Source: Coprobacter secundus (GTDB lineage: Bacteria; Bacteroidota; Bacteroidia; Bacteroidales; Coprobacteraceae). From it: a stretch of DNA of 64,000 nucleotides. Below the pieces are notes generated by a model that had not been told where the DNA came from, searched no databases, and worked only from the letters and a program-made list of their open reading frames with translations. The translations under genes were made by a program, and so were the position numbers. Position 1 is the first letter of the stretch; every line of letters begins with the position of its first letter. This document shows, piece by piece, positions 56,300 through 64,000 of this stretch. The DNA lies in contig JTDA01000001.1 in the NCBI GenBank assembly GCA_000803105.1, positions 62,001 through 126,000 on the forward strand, read 5' to 3'.

Positions 56300-56307
56300 C
56301 AAAGATA
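56300..56307 (-). promoter_or_regulatory. Possible -7 element of the kelch/SARP regulator gene
   Basis: TATCTTTG on the minus strand fits TAnnTTTG and lies 26 bases before the ATG at 56273, which favours that ATG over the GTG at 56300. No TTTG is present at the expected -33 distance, so the call is tentative. Confidence 0.4.
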
Positions 56308-56465
56308 AAAGATTTTTTTATTACCTAAGAAAATAGCTTCTGAAAATACCATTATCTTCAAAAAAATCAATATTTATATTTAATTTAGAATTAAATATAT
56401 AAAAATATCCTCCTGTCCCCAAAAAACACTAAGCCAATTCATATACAAAATGACACATCTTTACA

Positions 56466-56503
56466 AAAAACTCTCGTCATTGTAAAAAGTGACGAGAGTT
56501 TTT
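56466..56503 (-). terminator. Strong rho-independent terminator of the OmpA-family gene
   Basis: A perfect 14-bp stem (AAAAACTCTCGTCA at 56466-56479 with its complement at 56490-56503) and a 10-base loop lie about 20 bases after the OmpA stop. The A/T ends make it bidirectional, with T-rich sequence following on the minus strand. Confidence 0.88.
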
Positions 56504-56524
56504 GTAATAAATCAAACTTTTTTA

Positions 56525-57682
56525 TCATTTAGCAACTTCCAACTCTTCAATAGTACAAATACTTACACGATTCCAATCCGGATCTGTAAACATATCCCCA
56601 ATTCCTTGCCCTTCAGCAGTTATACGAGATGTATTAATCTTGTATTTCTTCACTAAAATAGATTTGACAGCCTCAGCTCGTGCCTGTGCAAGTTTCTTAT
56701 TGAATTCGAGATTTCCCTCAGGAGATGCATATCCTTTAATTACGACTGTCACATCTGCATGCTTCTTCATATAATTTGCAACACGCTCAACATTAGGCAA
56801 CTGCGATGCGTCAACAGTAGAACGTCCTTGTCGGAATGTTATAATCGACTCTGGGACACGACTCGTCTCAACTTCTACAACTGTCTGCACCTTAGCAGCT
56901 TGATTACGACAATTATCAAGTTCGCTCTGTAACACTTGGATTCTCTGGGCAGCACTATTTATCTGGCTATTCCTATTATCCACCTGAGAACGGAGATTAT
57001 TTATATTAGCATTTAACTGATTGATTTCTGCCTGATCATAAACTCTTACCTTTGTAAAATGGTGTTTTCCGTTACTTCCCTTAAAATGATAAGCAACACC
57101 AGCGGTCAATTCAAAAGCAGCATTATTAGCATTAAAACGGCTTTTTGCAGCATTAAAATCCCCTTCCATATCATATACTATCGCCGGCTTTATCCCCAAA
57201 GTCCAAGCTTTGCTTTCTCCAAAATTGAAATTAAAGTTCAAACCAAAGCGAGTAGACCAAGAATTATCATCACCGGGACCATTCATATAATAATGCATCC
57301 ATCCAATGCCGGCAACAGCCTCCATTTCAAATAAACGAGGAGTTCCAGTATAACCACCAAAAAGATTCATCAAATTAAATTTGTTCAATAAGCTGACATC
57401 AGATACATCAATAGCAGTCTTACTCTGCGTCGTATTTACATACCCCATACCTTGAAATTCCATACCAAAAATAGGAGTCAATTGCTTAGTCACTCCTAAT
57501 CCGAAAGTAAAACGAGCATCTTTAAAGAATGAACTATGGGTCAATGGAGTTACCATACCGGTTTTAAGTTCTATCGACCAATTATCCTTCAACTTTGTTC
57601 CTTGAAGGGCCTTCTGGTCAGTCTGAGCATTCACTGCAAATGCAGTTATCACGAATGCTGATAAAATTATAGACTTTCTCAT
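56525..57682 (-). CDS. OmpA-family outer-membrane protein
   Basis: A 385-residue protein with a signal peptide (ending AVNAQ), an N-terminal eight-stranded-barrel-like domain (about 30-215), a heptad-repeat coiled coil (about 218-262) and a C-terminal OmpA/MotB peptidoglycan-binding domain (about 275-380). That domain contains VVIKGYASPEGNLEFNKKLAQARAEAVK and NRVSICTIEE. It anchors the outer membrane to peptidoglycan and is a general envelope protein, not evidently part of a glycan locus. It is monocistronic, with its own strong terminator. Confidence 0.95.
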   Translation of the reverse strand: MRKSIILSAFVITAFAVNAQTDQKALQGTKLKDNWSIELKTGMVTPLTHSSFFKDARFTFGLGVTKQLTPIFGMEFQGMGYVNTTQSKTAIDVSDVSLLNKFNLMNLFGGYTGTPRLFEMEAVAGIGWMHYYMNGPGDDNSWSTRFGLNFNFNFGESKAWTLGIKPAIVYDMEGDFNAAKSRFNANNAAFELTAGVAYHFKGSNGKHHFTKVRVYDQAEINQLNANINNLRSQVDNRNSQINSAAQRIQVLQSELDNCRNQAAKVQTVVEVETSRVPESIITFRQGRSTVDASQLPNVERVANYMKKHADVTVVIKGYASPEGNLEFNKKLAQARAEAVKSILVKKYKINTSRITAEGQGIGDMFTDPDWNRVSICTIEELEVAK

Positions 57683-58379
57683 AAATTAAATATATTAATT
57701 GGTTATATCATAAAATATTACACATGCTTCGAATAATAATCTCATTTTTTTATTTATTTTCAAAACTGTTACATTTTAAACAACATGTTACACAAATAAC
57801 AAGTTTGAAACACCAATTAAGATTTAACATATATTCTATTTTTTAATACTTAAATATCTTTTCACAATAACAACCATAATCCAGCTATTTTTATATAAAT
57901 TTACATGTATTAAAAATATTATAATGTTATTAAAAGTAAAGTAGTAAAAGACTAAGAATATAGCTAATCATTTAATGACCCACATCCATAGAAGCAATCT
58001 GAAAAACTATTCCAATAAATGCTCTTGCCCCCATTCATTATATACCTTTACGAAACGTAGATTTTACAAACAACAAAATAGGATAAACAACGAATTATTA
58101 AAACAAATAGATTCGAATCAGCGATTACACGCCCCAAGGTATTTGATAGTGATTCCTCTCTTTTGATTACATGGGGCATGCTCTTTTACAATTGTTATAT
58201 GAAATAATATGAGAATTCGGAGTTCAAAGCAGAACAGAAATTGCTGAATCAAAAGTTAAAATACCGGATAACCCTATTCAGAATTATCCGGTTCTTCAAA
58301 AGTTATTTCCGTAATTGCCCTATAGACGGGTTTTCCGAGAACAAAATTACACACTACACTTCAAAAAAATAAATAGTGA
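57683..58379. other. Long intergenic region without a convincing gene
   Basis: About 700 bases of AT-rich DNA upstream of the OmpA-family gene and downstream of the third acetylesterase. It contains the terminator-like hairpin at 58263-58292. A 63-codon plus-strand frame at 57975-58166 has no ribosome-binding context, recognisable domain or signal sequence and is probably not a gene. The left part presumably holds the OmpA promoter, but no TAnnTTTG match was found. Confidence 0.5.
58263..58292 (-). terminator. Terminator of the third acetylesterase gene
   Basis: ACCGGATAA (58263-58271) pairs with TTATCCGGT (58284-58292) around a 12-base loop. On the minus strand TATTTT and further T-rich sequence follow. 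It is about 88 bases past the esterase stop codon. Confidence 0.65.
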
Positions 58380-59798
58380 TCAATATATTACGTCGTCCCA
58401 ATTATCGGTGCGGAACGAAGATACCGGCAAACCGTTCACACCCCATAGGGTTCCTTGTACAAAATCTTCGAAACCATACCGCACAGCTACCGGATTCGGA
58501 ACTTCAGGCGCATATACTTCAAGTGTTTTACGGGTAAGTAGGGCTTTCGCCGGATAAAATTTCCGATCGGCCCCGGCTATCTTGAAACCGGTTATCTCTT
58601 TGTAAAACGAAGTAAGCCACAAAGGCGCGTAATCGAATTTCAGAAATATCCTGTCGCCCTTTATTTCAAACGAACTGTACTGGGGACTTTGATACTGGAA
58701 TTTGTCGAAACCGTAATTTCTGGCGAGTGCCATACATGCAAACCGCTCTCCTACTTCACGCTTTTTACCCGGATGTATACATATAGAATCTCCGATATCC
58801 ATCAATACCACCATACCGGTATTGGGCTGCGTACGGGCAATTTTTTCCTGCACTTCACGCATGAAGGCACAGTTGTATCTCTTGTCTTCATAACCGAAAG
58901 GCGCCAGTTGGGCAAAATAGATGGGGAAGTCTCCTATACCCCATTTTGCGATCCAATCCTTGTGCATCGCTTCAAACTGGGCGGCATATTCTTTATAGCG
59001 TGTACGGTTCGATTCTCCCTGATACCACAAGGCTCCCCGCATTGTATAGCCGACAAGGCTGTTGAGCATACCGTTATAGAGTACAGTAGGACTTTTCCAG
59101 CGTATTTTATTTTCGGCTTGTGTACGCGGAATTTTCATATTAGGGAAGAGTTTCATCGCATCGGACGATATCCAGGCTTCTATAGTTGAACCTCCCCAAC
59201 TGCAATGCAATATGGCTACAGGAATACGGAGCACTTTCTGCAACTGGCGGGCAAAATAGTAACCTGCTGCTGTAAAATCACCTGTCGTGTTGGGCGACGC
59301 TGCTTCCCATTTTCCGGGACAATCCCATTGTCTGGTAATAGCGCTTGCTCTTTTCACAGTATAACAACGCAGATAGTTATTAGAGGAATCCACAATATCC
59401 TGTAATGCTCCTTCAATAGGCTGGTTAGGATATCCTTTTACGGGCATCTCCATATTGGACTGTCCACTGCAAAGCCACACTTCGCCTATAAGGACATTCT
59501 TGATTTCAGCTTTACCTGCTCCCGAAAACTGTATAGTATAGGATGTTAATGAAGCTGCGGGAGTTTTTACTTTCATTTTCCATGTACTGTCATTTGCCAC
59601 CGTAGTACGATATGTTTTCCCATCCCATCCAGTCTTTACCGACACTACTTTTCCCGGAGCTGCCTTTCCCCACAAGGCAGCTTCACAAGACTGCTGTAAT
59701 ACCATACCATCACTCAATACCGAAGGTAATTTTATTTGCGCCATCGTACCAGATAGATAAAGCAGCATCGAAACCAACAAAATATTTTTCCTTGTCAT
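58380..59798 (-). CDS. SASA-family sialate O-acetylesterase-type enzyme
   Basis: A 472-residue secreted SGNH esterase. After a signal peptide (ending GTMAQ) comes the family beta-sandwich (LPSVLSDGMVLQQSCEAALWGKAAPG) and the catalytic CSGQSNMEMP, with Ser114. Further motifs are ILHCSWGGSTIEAWIS, ALWYQGESNRTRY and CIHPGKKREVGERFA with the catalytic His. It is transcribed in the same direction as the MFS transporter and sialidase-fold genes to its right but separated by 342 bases, so it may have its own promoter. Proximity to a sialidase-like protein makes a genuine sialate esterase role more plausible here than for the two esterases in the 15-gene array. Confidence 0.9.
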   Translation of the reverse strand: MTRKNILLVSMLLYLSGTMAQIKLPSVLSDGMVLQQSCEAALWGKAAPGKVVSVKTGWDGKTYRTTVANDSTWKMKVKTPAASLTSYTIQFSGAGKAEIKNVLIGEVWLCSGQSNMEMPVKGYPNQPIEGALQDIVDSSNNYLRCYTVKRASAITRQWDCPGKWEAASPNTTGDFTAAGYYFARQLQKVLRIPVAILHCSWGGSTIEAWISSDAMKLFPNMKIPRTQAENKIRWKSPTVLYNGMLNSLVGYTMRGALWYQGESNRTRYKEYAAQFEAMHKDWIAKWGIGDFPIYFAQLAPFGYEDKRYNCAFMREVQEKIARTQPNTGMVVLMDIGDSICIHPGKKREVGERFACMALARNYGFDKFQYQSPQYSSFEIKGDRIFLKFDYAPLWLTSFYKEITGFKIAGADRKFYPAKALLTRKTLEVYAPEVPNPVAVRYGFEDFVQGTLWGVNGLPVSSFRTDNWDDVIY

Positions 59799-60140
59799 GT
59801 CATTATTTATATTTAATATTTAATATTTAGTATTTAAGTATATATTCTTTATTTCACCACCTCTTGGCCATTTCTAATCCGATAAAAGTCCGATAGTTCA
59901 CAACGTGATTGTAACCTGTTTCCATATTTTTCCTTTATCCGATAAATGAAATATCCGGGTAAAAGCGGACTGGAATCCTATCTATTCAGCCGAACTCATC
60001 ATGTGAAACGATATAATCTCCGTCAAATAATATGCAAATGCTCGGAAAACAGATGTATACACCTTTGCTTACCGGGAGACGACTGTCAACAATCCCCAGA
60101 GAATTAATAGCAGTTTTTCATATTTTTCGATTATATCTCA
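59799..60140. other. Intergenic region upstream of the third acetylesterase
   Basis: A 342-base gap between the MFS transporter stop and the esterase start. Next to the esterase start it holds a four-copy 7-bp tandem repeat (59809-59836). The rest shows no coding sequence and no clear TAnnTTTG promoter on the minus strand. Confidence 0.55.
59809..59836 (-). repeat. Four tandem heptamers in the esterase leader
   Basis: On the plus strand three perfect ATATTTA units (59809-59815, 59816-59822, 59823-59829) are followed by GTATTTA (59830-59836). The array ends 11 bases before the esterase ATG, in its leader or promoter. Such an array could change copy number by strand slippage. Confidence 0.7.
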
Positions 60141-61379
60141 TCATTCAGTCATATTCACCGTTTTAGGTCTCAGAACAATCAGCTGCAATACGATTGCCAA
60201 AGCTACTACTATAGTAAGCATAGCAAAGTCGCGTCCAAGATTTCCGGCATCAATCGATTTTCCAAGAAAATCGGTAATGAATGCTCCTGCAGAAATTCCT
60301 GCGAGATTCATAATCCCATAACCGGTAGCTCTGTAACGCGGTGAAACAAATTGACAAAGTATAGGCATATTATTTACATCGAAAATTCCGAATCCTAACC
60401 CGAAACAAAGTGCTCCGCCCAGTACAGGTATAAAGCTCGTACTATATCCCAGTAAGAAAAGGGCGGGAATAGTGAGCCCTAAACCTATGGCTCCCGTATA
60501 AACGCGTCCTTTAAGGTTTTTCTGTACCCATTTATCAGATAGGTATCCACCAAACAATACTCCGACCAAGGAGGCCATCGAGATCGTTATAGTAGAGAGC
60601 GGACCTGCCTGAGACATATCCATATGCAAGGTATCGGAGAAGAGTGTCGGCAACCAACTCTTCGTAGCCCATCCGGGCAAACTAGGTGCTGCAAAATAGA
60701 ATAATATCACCCAGAAACAGATGTTTCCGAACAACATGCCCAACCCTTTGAATGCATTGGAGAATTCCTGTCGCATCGTAATCTTTCGGGTATTATCTAC
60801 CGTGTAACCTTTTTTCTCTTTTAGGAAAAATACCAGAACAAGACTGTAAGCAATACCTATCAGTCCGAATGTGTGGAAAGTCATCTGCCAAGAAGTGACC
60901 GCAGCAATCGTAGCACCGAAACCGCCGAACGCCTGCCCCAGGTAAATACCAGTCGTATGTATTCCTACGGCAATGGAACGCGTCTTGTCCTGATGATAAT
61001 CTACTATAAGTGCTAATCCTGCAGGTATATAAAATGCTTCGCTTATACCCATTATAGCACGTAAGAAGTAGAGCTGGTCAAATGTTTTGGCATAACCCAT
61101 AGTCAGGGTTACCATGGACCATACGAGCAAACTGCCTACTATGAGCCATTTCCGGTTAAGCCGATCGGCTATTATCCCCGATATAGGGCTCATAAACGCG
61201 TATATCCATAAAAATACTGCCATAAGCCGTCCAAAATTAGCGGCAGAATTTAACTCTTCGATACTGATCTTCATAAACGGCTGCATAGTTGCCAACATCT
61301 GGCGATCTAAATAATTGAGCAATGCAACCACCCACAACATGGCAACTACCAGCCAGGGATAAAACTTCTTATTTTGCAT
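60141..61379 (-). CDS. MFS transporter, anion:cation symporter-like
   Basis: A 412-residue inner-membrane protein with 12 predicted helices. The N-terminus (LVVAMLWVVALLNYLDRQMLATMQPFM) and the loop GIIADRLNRKWLIV between helices 2 and 3 are typical of major facilitator proteins of the ACS (sugar-acid symporter) type. FLRAIMGISEAFYIPAG in helix 4 fits as well. It lies 120 bases after the sialidase-fold gene, so it probably imports the monosaccharide or sugar acid that enzyme releases. Sialic acid is one candidate; the substrate is inference. Confidence 0.88.
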   Translation of the reverse strand: MQNKKFYPWLVVAMLWVVALLNYLDRQMLATMQPFMKISIEELNSAANFGRLMAVFLWIYAFMSPISGIIADRLNRKWLIVGSLLVWSMVTLTMGYAKTFDQLYFLRAIMGISEAFYIPAGLALIVDYHQDKTRSIAVGIHTTGIYLGQAFGGFGATIAAVTSWQMTFHTFGLIGIAYSLVLVFFLKEKKGYTVDNTRKITMRQEFSNAFKGLGMLFGNICFWVILFYFAAPSLPGWATKSWLPTLFSDTLHMDMSQAGPLSTITISMASLVGVLFGGYLSDKWVQKNLKGRVYTGAIGLGLTIPALFLLGYSTSFIPVLGGALCFGLGFGIFDVNNMPILCQFVSPRYRATGYGIMNLAGISAGAFITDFLGKSIDAGNLGRDFAMLTIVVALAIVLQLIVLRPKTVNMTE

Positions 61380-61442
61380 ATTGACAATATAATATTATAC
61401 TATTCTTTGAAGCTTTTTCTTTTCCTGAAAAGCATTCTGCAG

Positions 61443-61495
61443 CTCCGGCATTTCGTCTGCTTCGGCATTTCGACCGGAATAGAGACCTGCCGGAG
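61443..61495. repeat. Inverted and direct repeats between sialidase-fold and MFS genes
   Basis: CTCCGGCA (61443-61450) is inverted at 61488-61495, and CGGCATTTCG is directly repeated at 61446-61455 and 61463-61472. This GC-rich island lies just after the sialidase-fold stop. It may form an RNA hairpin that tunes expression between the two genes. Confidence 0.4.
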
Positions 61496-61499
61496 TAGC

Positions 61500-63851
61500 T
61501 TATTTTACAATCATTTTCCGTATATAACTTTTTTCTCCAACATCCATACGGTATAAATAGATACCGGAAGGCAATGCGGATAATTCATAATTTACTTTAT
61601 GCTGTCCTGCGGACATCTGTCCTTCTGTTACTATACCTACAAGCTGTCCCTGCATATCGAATATCCGCAAGCTGACGGATGCCGATTTTTCGAGAGTGAA
61701 TATAAAGACTGTATATGTGTCAGCGGGATTGGGAACGTTCCGCAAAACCGATTCAGCATCATCTCTTGACATGGATACCGAAGAGCTGATATCTTCTTTC
61801 TGCCATGCCAATATGGGGAAACCGTTATTTACAACTACCGTATAATCGGCTTTCCAAAGCGACGGATTCTGGCTTCCATTGAGAGTCGTTACAAATCCGG
61901 CAGTTTTCATATCTGCTGCTTCCAGCGAAGTCCCGATCGTATTTCCTCCTGTTACTGATTCACTGCTGTAATAACACGCAATCGGTGTACCGTTAAAGTT
62001 TCCGGCAATACCACCTTTGGTAGGAAGAGTCTCGGAGAGTGCCGACACGCTGCCAGTATTGTAACAATTGGAAAGCGTCCCTGTATTAACATAACCCAAT
62101 ATACCACCTACGTACCTGCTTCCGGTCTGGGTCGTTTTCAAAAGTATGTCCCCTCGGTTATAGCAATTTTTTACCGAAGGATTACTCACACCATAACCCA
62201 ATATGCCACCGGCCTGCGAAGTACCCGTCACGTTTCCTTTATTGTAGCAGTTGTATATCGATGTGGCATTGGCATATGCCACGATACCTCCACACACTCC
62301 TCCCACGAGGATATTGCTTTCTCCATCGACCCCAAGGTTAGAAATAGTTCCTCCCAGAGTATATCCCCATATTCCGTTCGATGTGTACAAGTCATCATTA
62401 CGACCTATTTTCAGATTGAGTATACGGTGTCCACCTCCGTCAAAATGTCCCTTGAAAGGGCGATTGTTCGACATAGTCATATACCAACCTATCGGTAACC
62501 AGTTATGGCTGTTCAGATCAAGATCGTTTATCATTTTGAAATATTTGTTTTCATAGGTATTTCCCTGATATACTTGTTCGGAGAGGTAAACCATTTCTCC
62601 GGGATGAGAAATGAGAATAGGATTGTTTTTTGAGGATCCTTTCCCGTCCGACTCGTCTATTTTCTTCACTACACCGTTCCATTTGCCGTTAGGCAAGAGG
62701 TATTGCCATTCCGAAGGCGTAGTTGCCGTAGCATAGTCTGTAATACGGTGGAAAGTCATAAAATTGGAATTGTGATAATTGTCAGCACCGCCCATCCCGT
62801 CATCGTACGAAGTACGGGAAACGAAGAGAATGTCATCCCCATCAAAAATAAAATCGACATACTGAAAACCGACGTTTTCAATGTCTGTACTCGCAAGTAC
62901 TATCGCTCTTACCTCCCACTCTTCAAGATCATAAGAGGAGGTAAGTGCGAGAATACTACGCATACCACCTGCCGAAACATTATTGTTTTGCAGCACATCG
63001 GGTACATAGTTGGCAAGCGACCAATAACGGTCAGTCACGGGATCGTACCTAATGTTGAATTTCGAAGCTCCGCCCCAAAACTGTATCTTACGCGCTGAAC
63101 CTTCTTCTATTTTATTATCAGATTCGAGGGAGTAATATCCGGCATATATGCCTTCTATGCTGGCAAGCCGGGATATTCCTTTTATTTTGCCGTCACGGCC
63201 CATAACTGCATTGGATTCGAGCCAACCCGTTCCATCAATCCATGCCGGTTTGGCTATTTCGTCAGACACTGTCCAACTCTCTTTTTTCATAAGATCAGCA
63301 TCTTGTGGAGCCGAAATAATAAATGACCTGTTCCCAGACATCCACTTGTTCCCTGTATCTTCACCGTGATGTTCGTATGCTTTATATATACGGTTATTGG
63401 CAAACATCACGGGTGTCGAAGATCCATGACAGCTTCCGGGTATAAGTATCGTCGGAGCCGACCAGGTAGATCCTTTGTCAGTAGAACAACGGATAACAAA
63501 ATTGGCCCCATTACTTGTATCAGCGCCCATAAGATAAAGTTTCCCGTTGTGGACAAACAGTCCTGACCATACAGCACCTAGTACTGTTGCTTTATAGGAC
63601 CAATACTGTCCGTTATCACGTGATATAAATATATCGGTCCTGTTCGCTATACTGTTATCGCTAAATACGTCATTAGATGCAATAAGCTCTCCAGTAGGCA
63701 GTTTTGCAATACTAGGCGTTCCTCTGTATATACCACTCGATTTGGGACTATGCACGACCGGTACACCTGGAACCATAGGAAACAGATCGGACGATTGAGC
63801 CTGTACCAGCAGGGGAAACGCCATCATTAAAAACAATAATCTTTTTACCAT
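61500..63851 (-). CDS. Sialidase-fold (BNR) secreted protein with GLUG-like repeats and T9SS domain
   Basis: A 783-residue protein. The signal peptide ends VQAQ. Residues about 25-390 form a six-bladed propeller of the sialidase superfamily: an arginine in YRGTPS (Arg43) at the FRIP-like position and two Asp boxes, SRDNGQYW (77-84) and STDKGSTW (123-130). Residues about 420-650 contain GLUG-like repeats (GGILGYGVSNPSVKNCYNRG; GGILGYVNTGTLSNCYNTG). The end (NVPNPADTYTVFIF, RIFDMQGQLVG, LPSGIYLYRMDVGEKSYIRKM) is a T9SS sorting domain. It may be an exo-sialidase or a related exo-glycosidase; without the full set of catalytic residues confirmed, the substrate remains open. Confidence 0.82.
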   Translation of the reverse strand: MVKRLLFLMMAFPLLVQAQSSDLFPMVPGVPVVHSPKSSGIYRGTPSIAKLPTGELIASNDVFSDNSIANRTDIFISRDNGQYWSYKATVLGAVWSGLFVHNGKLYLMGADTSNGANFVIRCSTDKGSTWSAPTILIPGSCHGSSTPVMFANNRIYKAYEHHGEDTGNKWMSGNRSFIISAPQDADLMKKESWTVSDEIAKPAWIDGTGWLESNAVMGRDGKIKGISRLASIEGIYAGYYSLESDNKIEEGSARKIQFWGGASKFNIRYDPVTDRYWSLANYVPDVLQNNNVSAGGMRSILALTSSYDLEEWEVRAIVLASTDIENVGFQYVDFIFDGDDILFVSRTSYDDGMGGADNYHNSNFMTFHRITDYATATTPSEWQYLLPNGKWNGVVKKIDESDGKGSSKNNPILISHPGEMVYLSEQVYQGNTYENKYFKMINDLDLNSHNWLPIGWYMTMSNNRPFKGHFDGGGHRILNLKIGRNDDLYTSNGIWGYTLGGTISNLGVDGESNILVGGVCGGIVAYANATSIYNCYNKGNVTGTSQAGGILGYGVSNPSVKNCYNRGDILLKTTQTGSRYVGGILGYVNTGTLSNCYNTGSVSALSETLPTKGGIAGNFNGTPIACYYSSESVTGGNTIGTSLEAADMKTAGFVTTLNGSQNPSLWKADYTVVVNNGFPILAWQKEDISSSVSMSRDDAESVLRNVPNPADTYTVFIFTLEKSASVSLRIFDMQGQLVGIVTEGQMSAGQHKVNYELSALPSGIYLYRMDVGEKSYIRKMIVK

Positions 63852-63943
63852 ACAATTTTTATTACGGATTTTTCAGCCGGTTTTAAATCTTACAAGGAAA
63901 TTCTAAACAAGCTTTTCAATTTTCAGGACTCTTACCCAGCAAA

Positions 63944-63981
63944 TAAGATGCGAAAAACCGTGTACGGCTTTTCGCATCTTA
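63944..63981. terminator. Strong hairpin at the right edge
   Basis: TAAGATGCGAAAA (63944-63956) pairs perfectly with its complement at 63969-63981. Three more G-C pairs inside follow one mismatch, leaving a TGTA loop. A T-run follows on the plus strand. As it lies upstream of the leftward sialidase-fold gene, it more likely ends a gene beyond the window. Confidence 0.7.
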
Positions 63982-64000
63982 TACAGATAAGTTTTTATTT

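Noticed and set aside
57975..58166. A 63-codon plus-strand reading frame in the long gap
   Set aside because: No recognisable domain, signal peptide or start context; composition looks like random AT-rich DNA.
1..64000. Insertion sequences, prophage, CRISPR arrays, tRNA or rRNA genes
   Set aside because: No transposase, integrase or phage protein, no regularly spaced repeats and no structural RNA were recognised.

Overview
The window is AT-rich chromosome from a glycan-degrading Bacteroidota, almost certainly order Bacteroidales. It has three SusC/SusD pairs, many lipoprotein glycosidases with Bacteroides-type lipoboxes, and promoters that match the Bacteroides -33/-7 pattern (TTTG, 20 bp, TAnnTTTG). 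Three secreted proteins end in type IX secretion (T9SS) sorting domains. This points to a T9SS-bearing lineage (Dysgonomonas, Parabacteroides, Barnesiella or Coprobacter-like) rather than typical Bacteroides. No rRNA, tRNA, CRISPR, transposase or phage gene was seen.

Region A (1-16889) is a polysaccharide utilisation locus (PUL). A leftward operon runs SusC, SusD, a GH144-like lipoprotein, a GH29 fucosidase and a partial gene sharing the fucosidase's N-terminal domain. Beside it is a membrane-spanning SusR-like regulator with a LuxR-type HTH. Divergent from the regulator are a GH3 beta-glucosidase and a serine-type S1 sulfatase. GH144 plus GH3 suggests a beta-1,2-glucan, though the fucosidase and sulfatase argue for something more complex.

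Region B (17177-22214) is a three-part efflux system: an AraC regulator divergent from TolC, HlyD/EmrA and an EmrB-type MFS permease. The permease reading frame is broken at a run of seven A.

Region C (22319-53424) is an apparently uninterrupted leftward array of 15 genes over about 31 kb, with gaps below 90 bp. In transcription order: two GH92 alpha-mannosidases, a beta-helix T9SS protein, an MGH1-like glycosidase, another beta-helix T9SS protein, an acetylesterase, a frameshifted GH36 alpha-galactosidase, a second acetylesterase, a GH28, SusC-SusD, a second SusC-SusD whose SusC lacks the usual N-terminal extension, a PKD surface lipoprotein and a GH106 rhamnosidase. Upstream sits an unusual membrane regulator (53733-56273): periplasmic lectin-like and kelch domains, one membrane helix, and a cytoplasmic SARP/BTAD-like DNA-binding region. 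The enzymes imply an acetylated glycan with rhamnose, galacturonate, alpha-galactose and alpha-mannose.

Region D (56525-63851) holds an OmpA-family protein with a strong terminator, then a leftward set: a sialidase-fold T9SS protein, an MFS transporter and a third sialate O-acetylesterase-type enzyme, plausibly a small sialoglycan or acidic-sugar locus.
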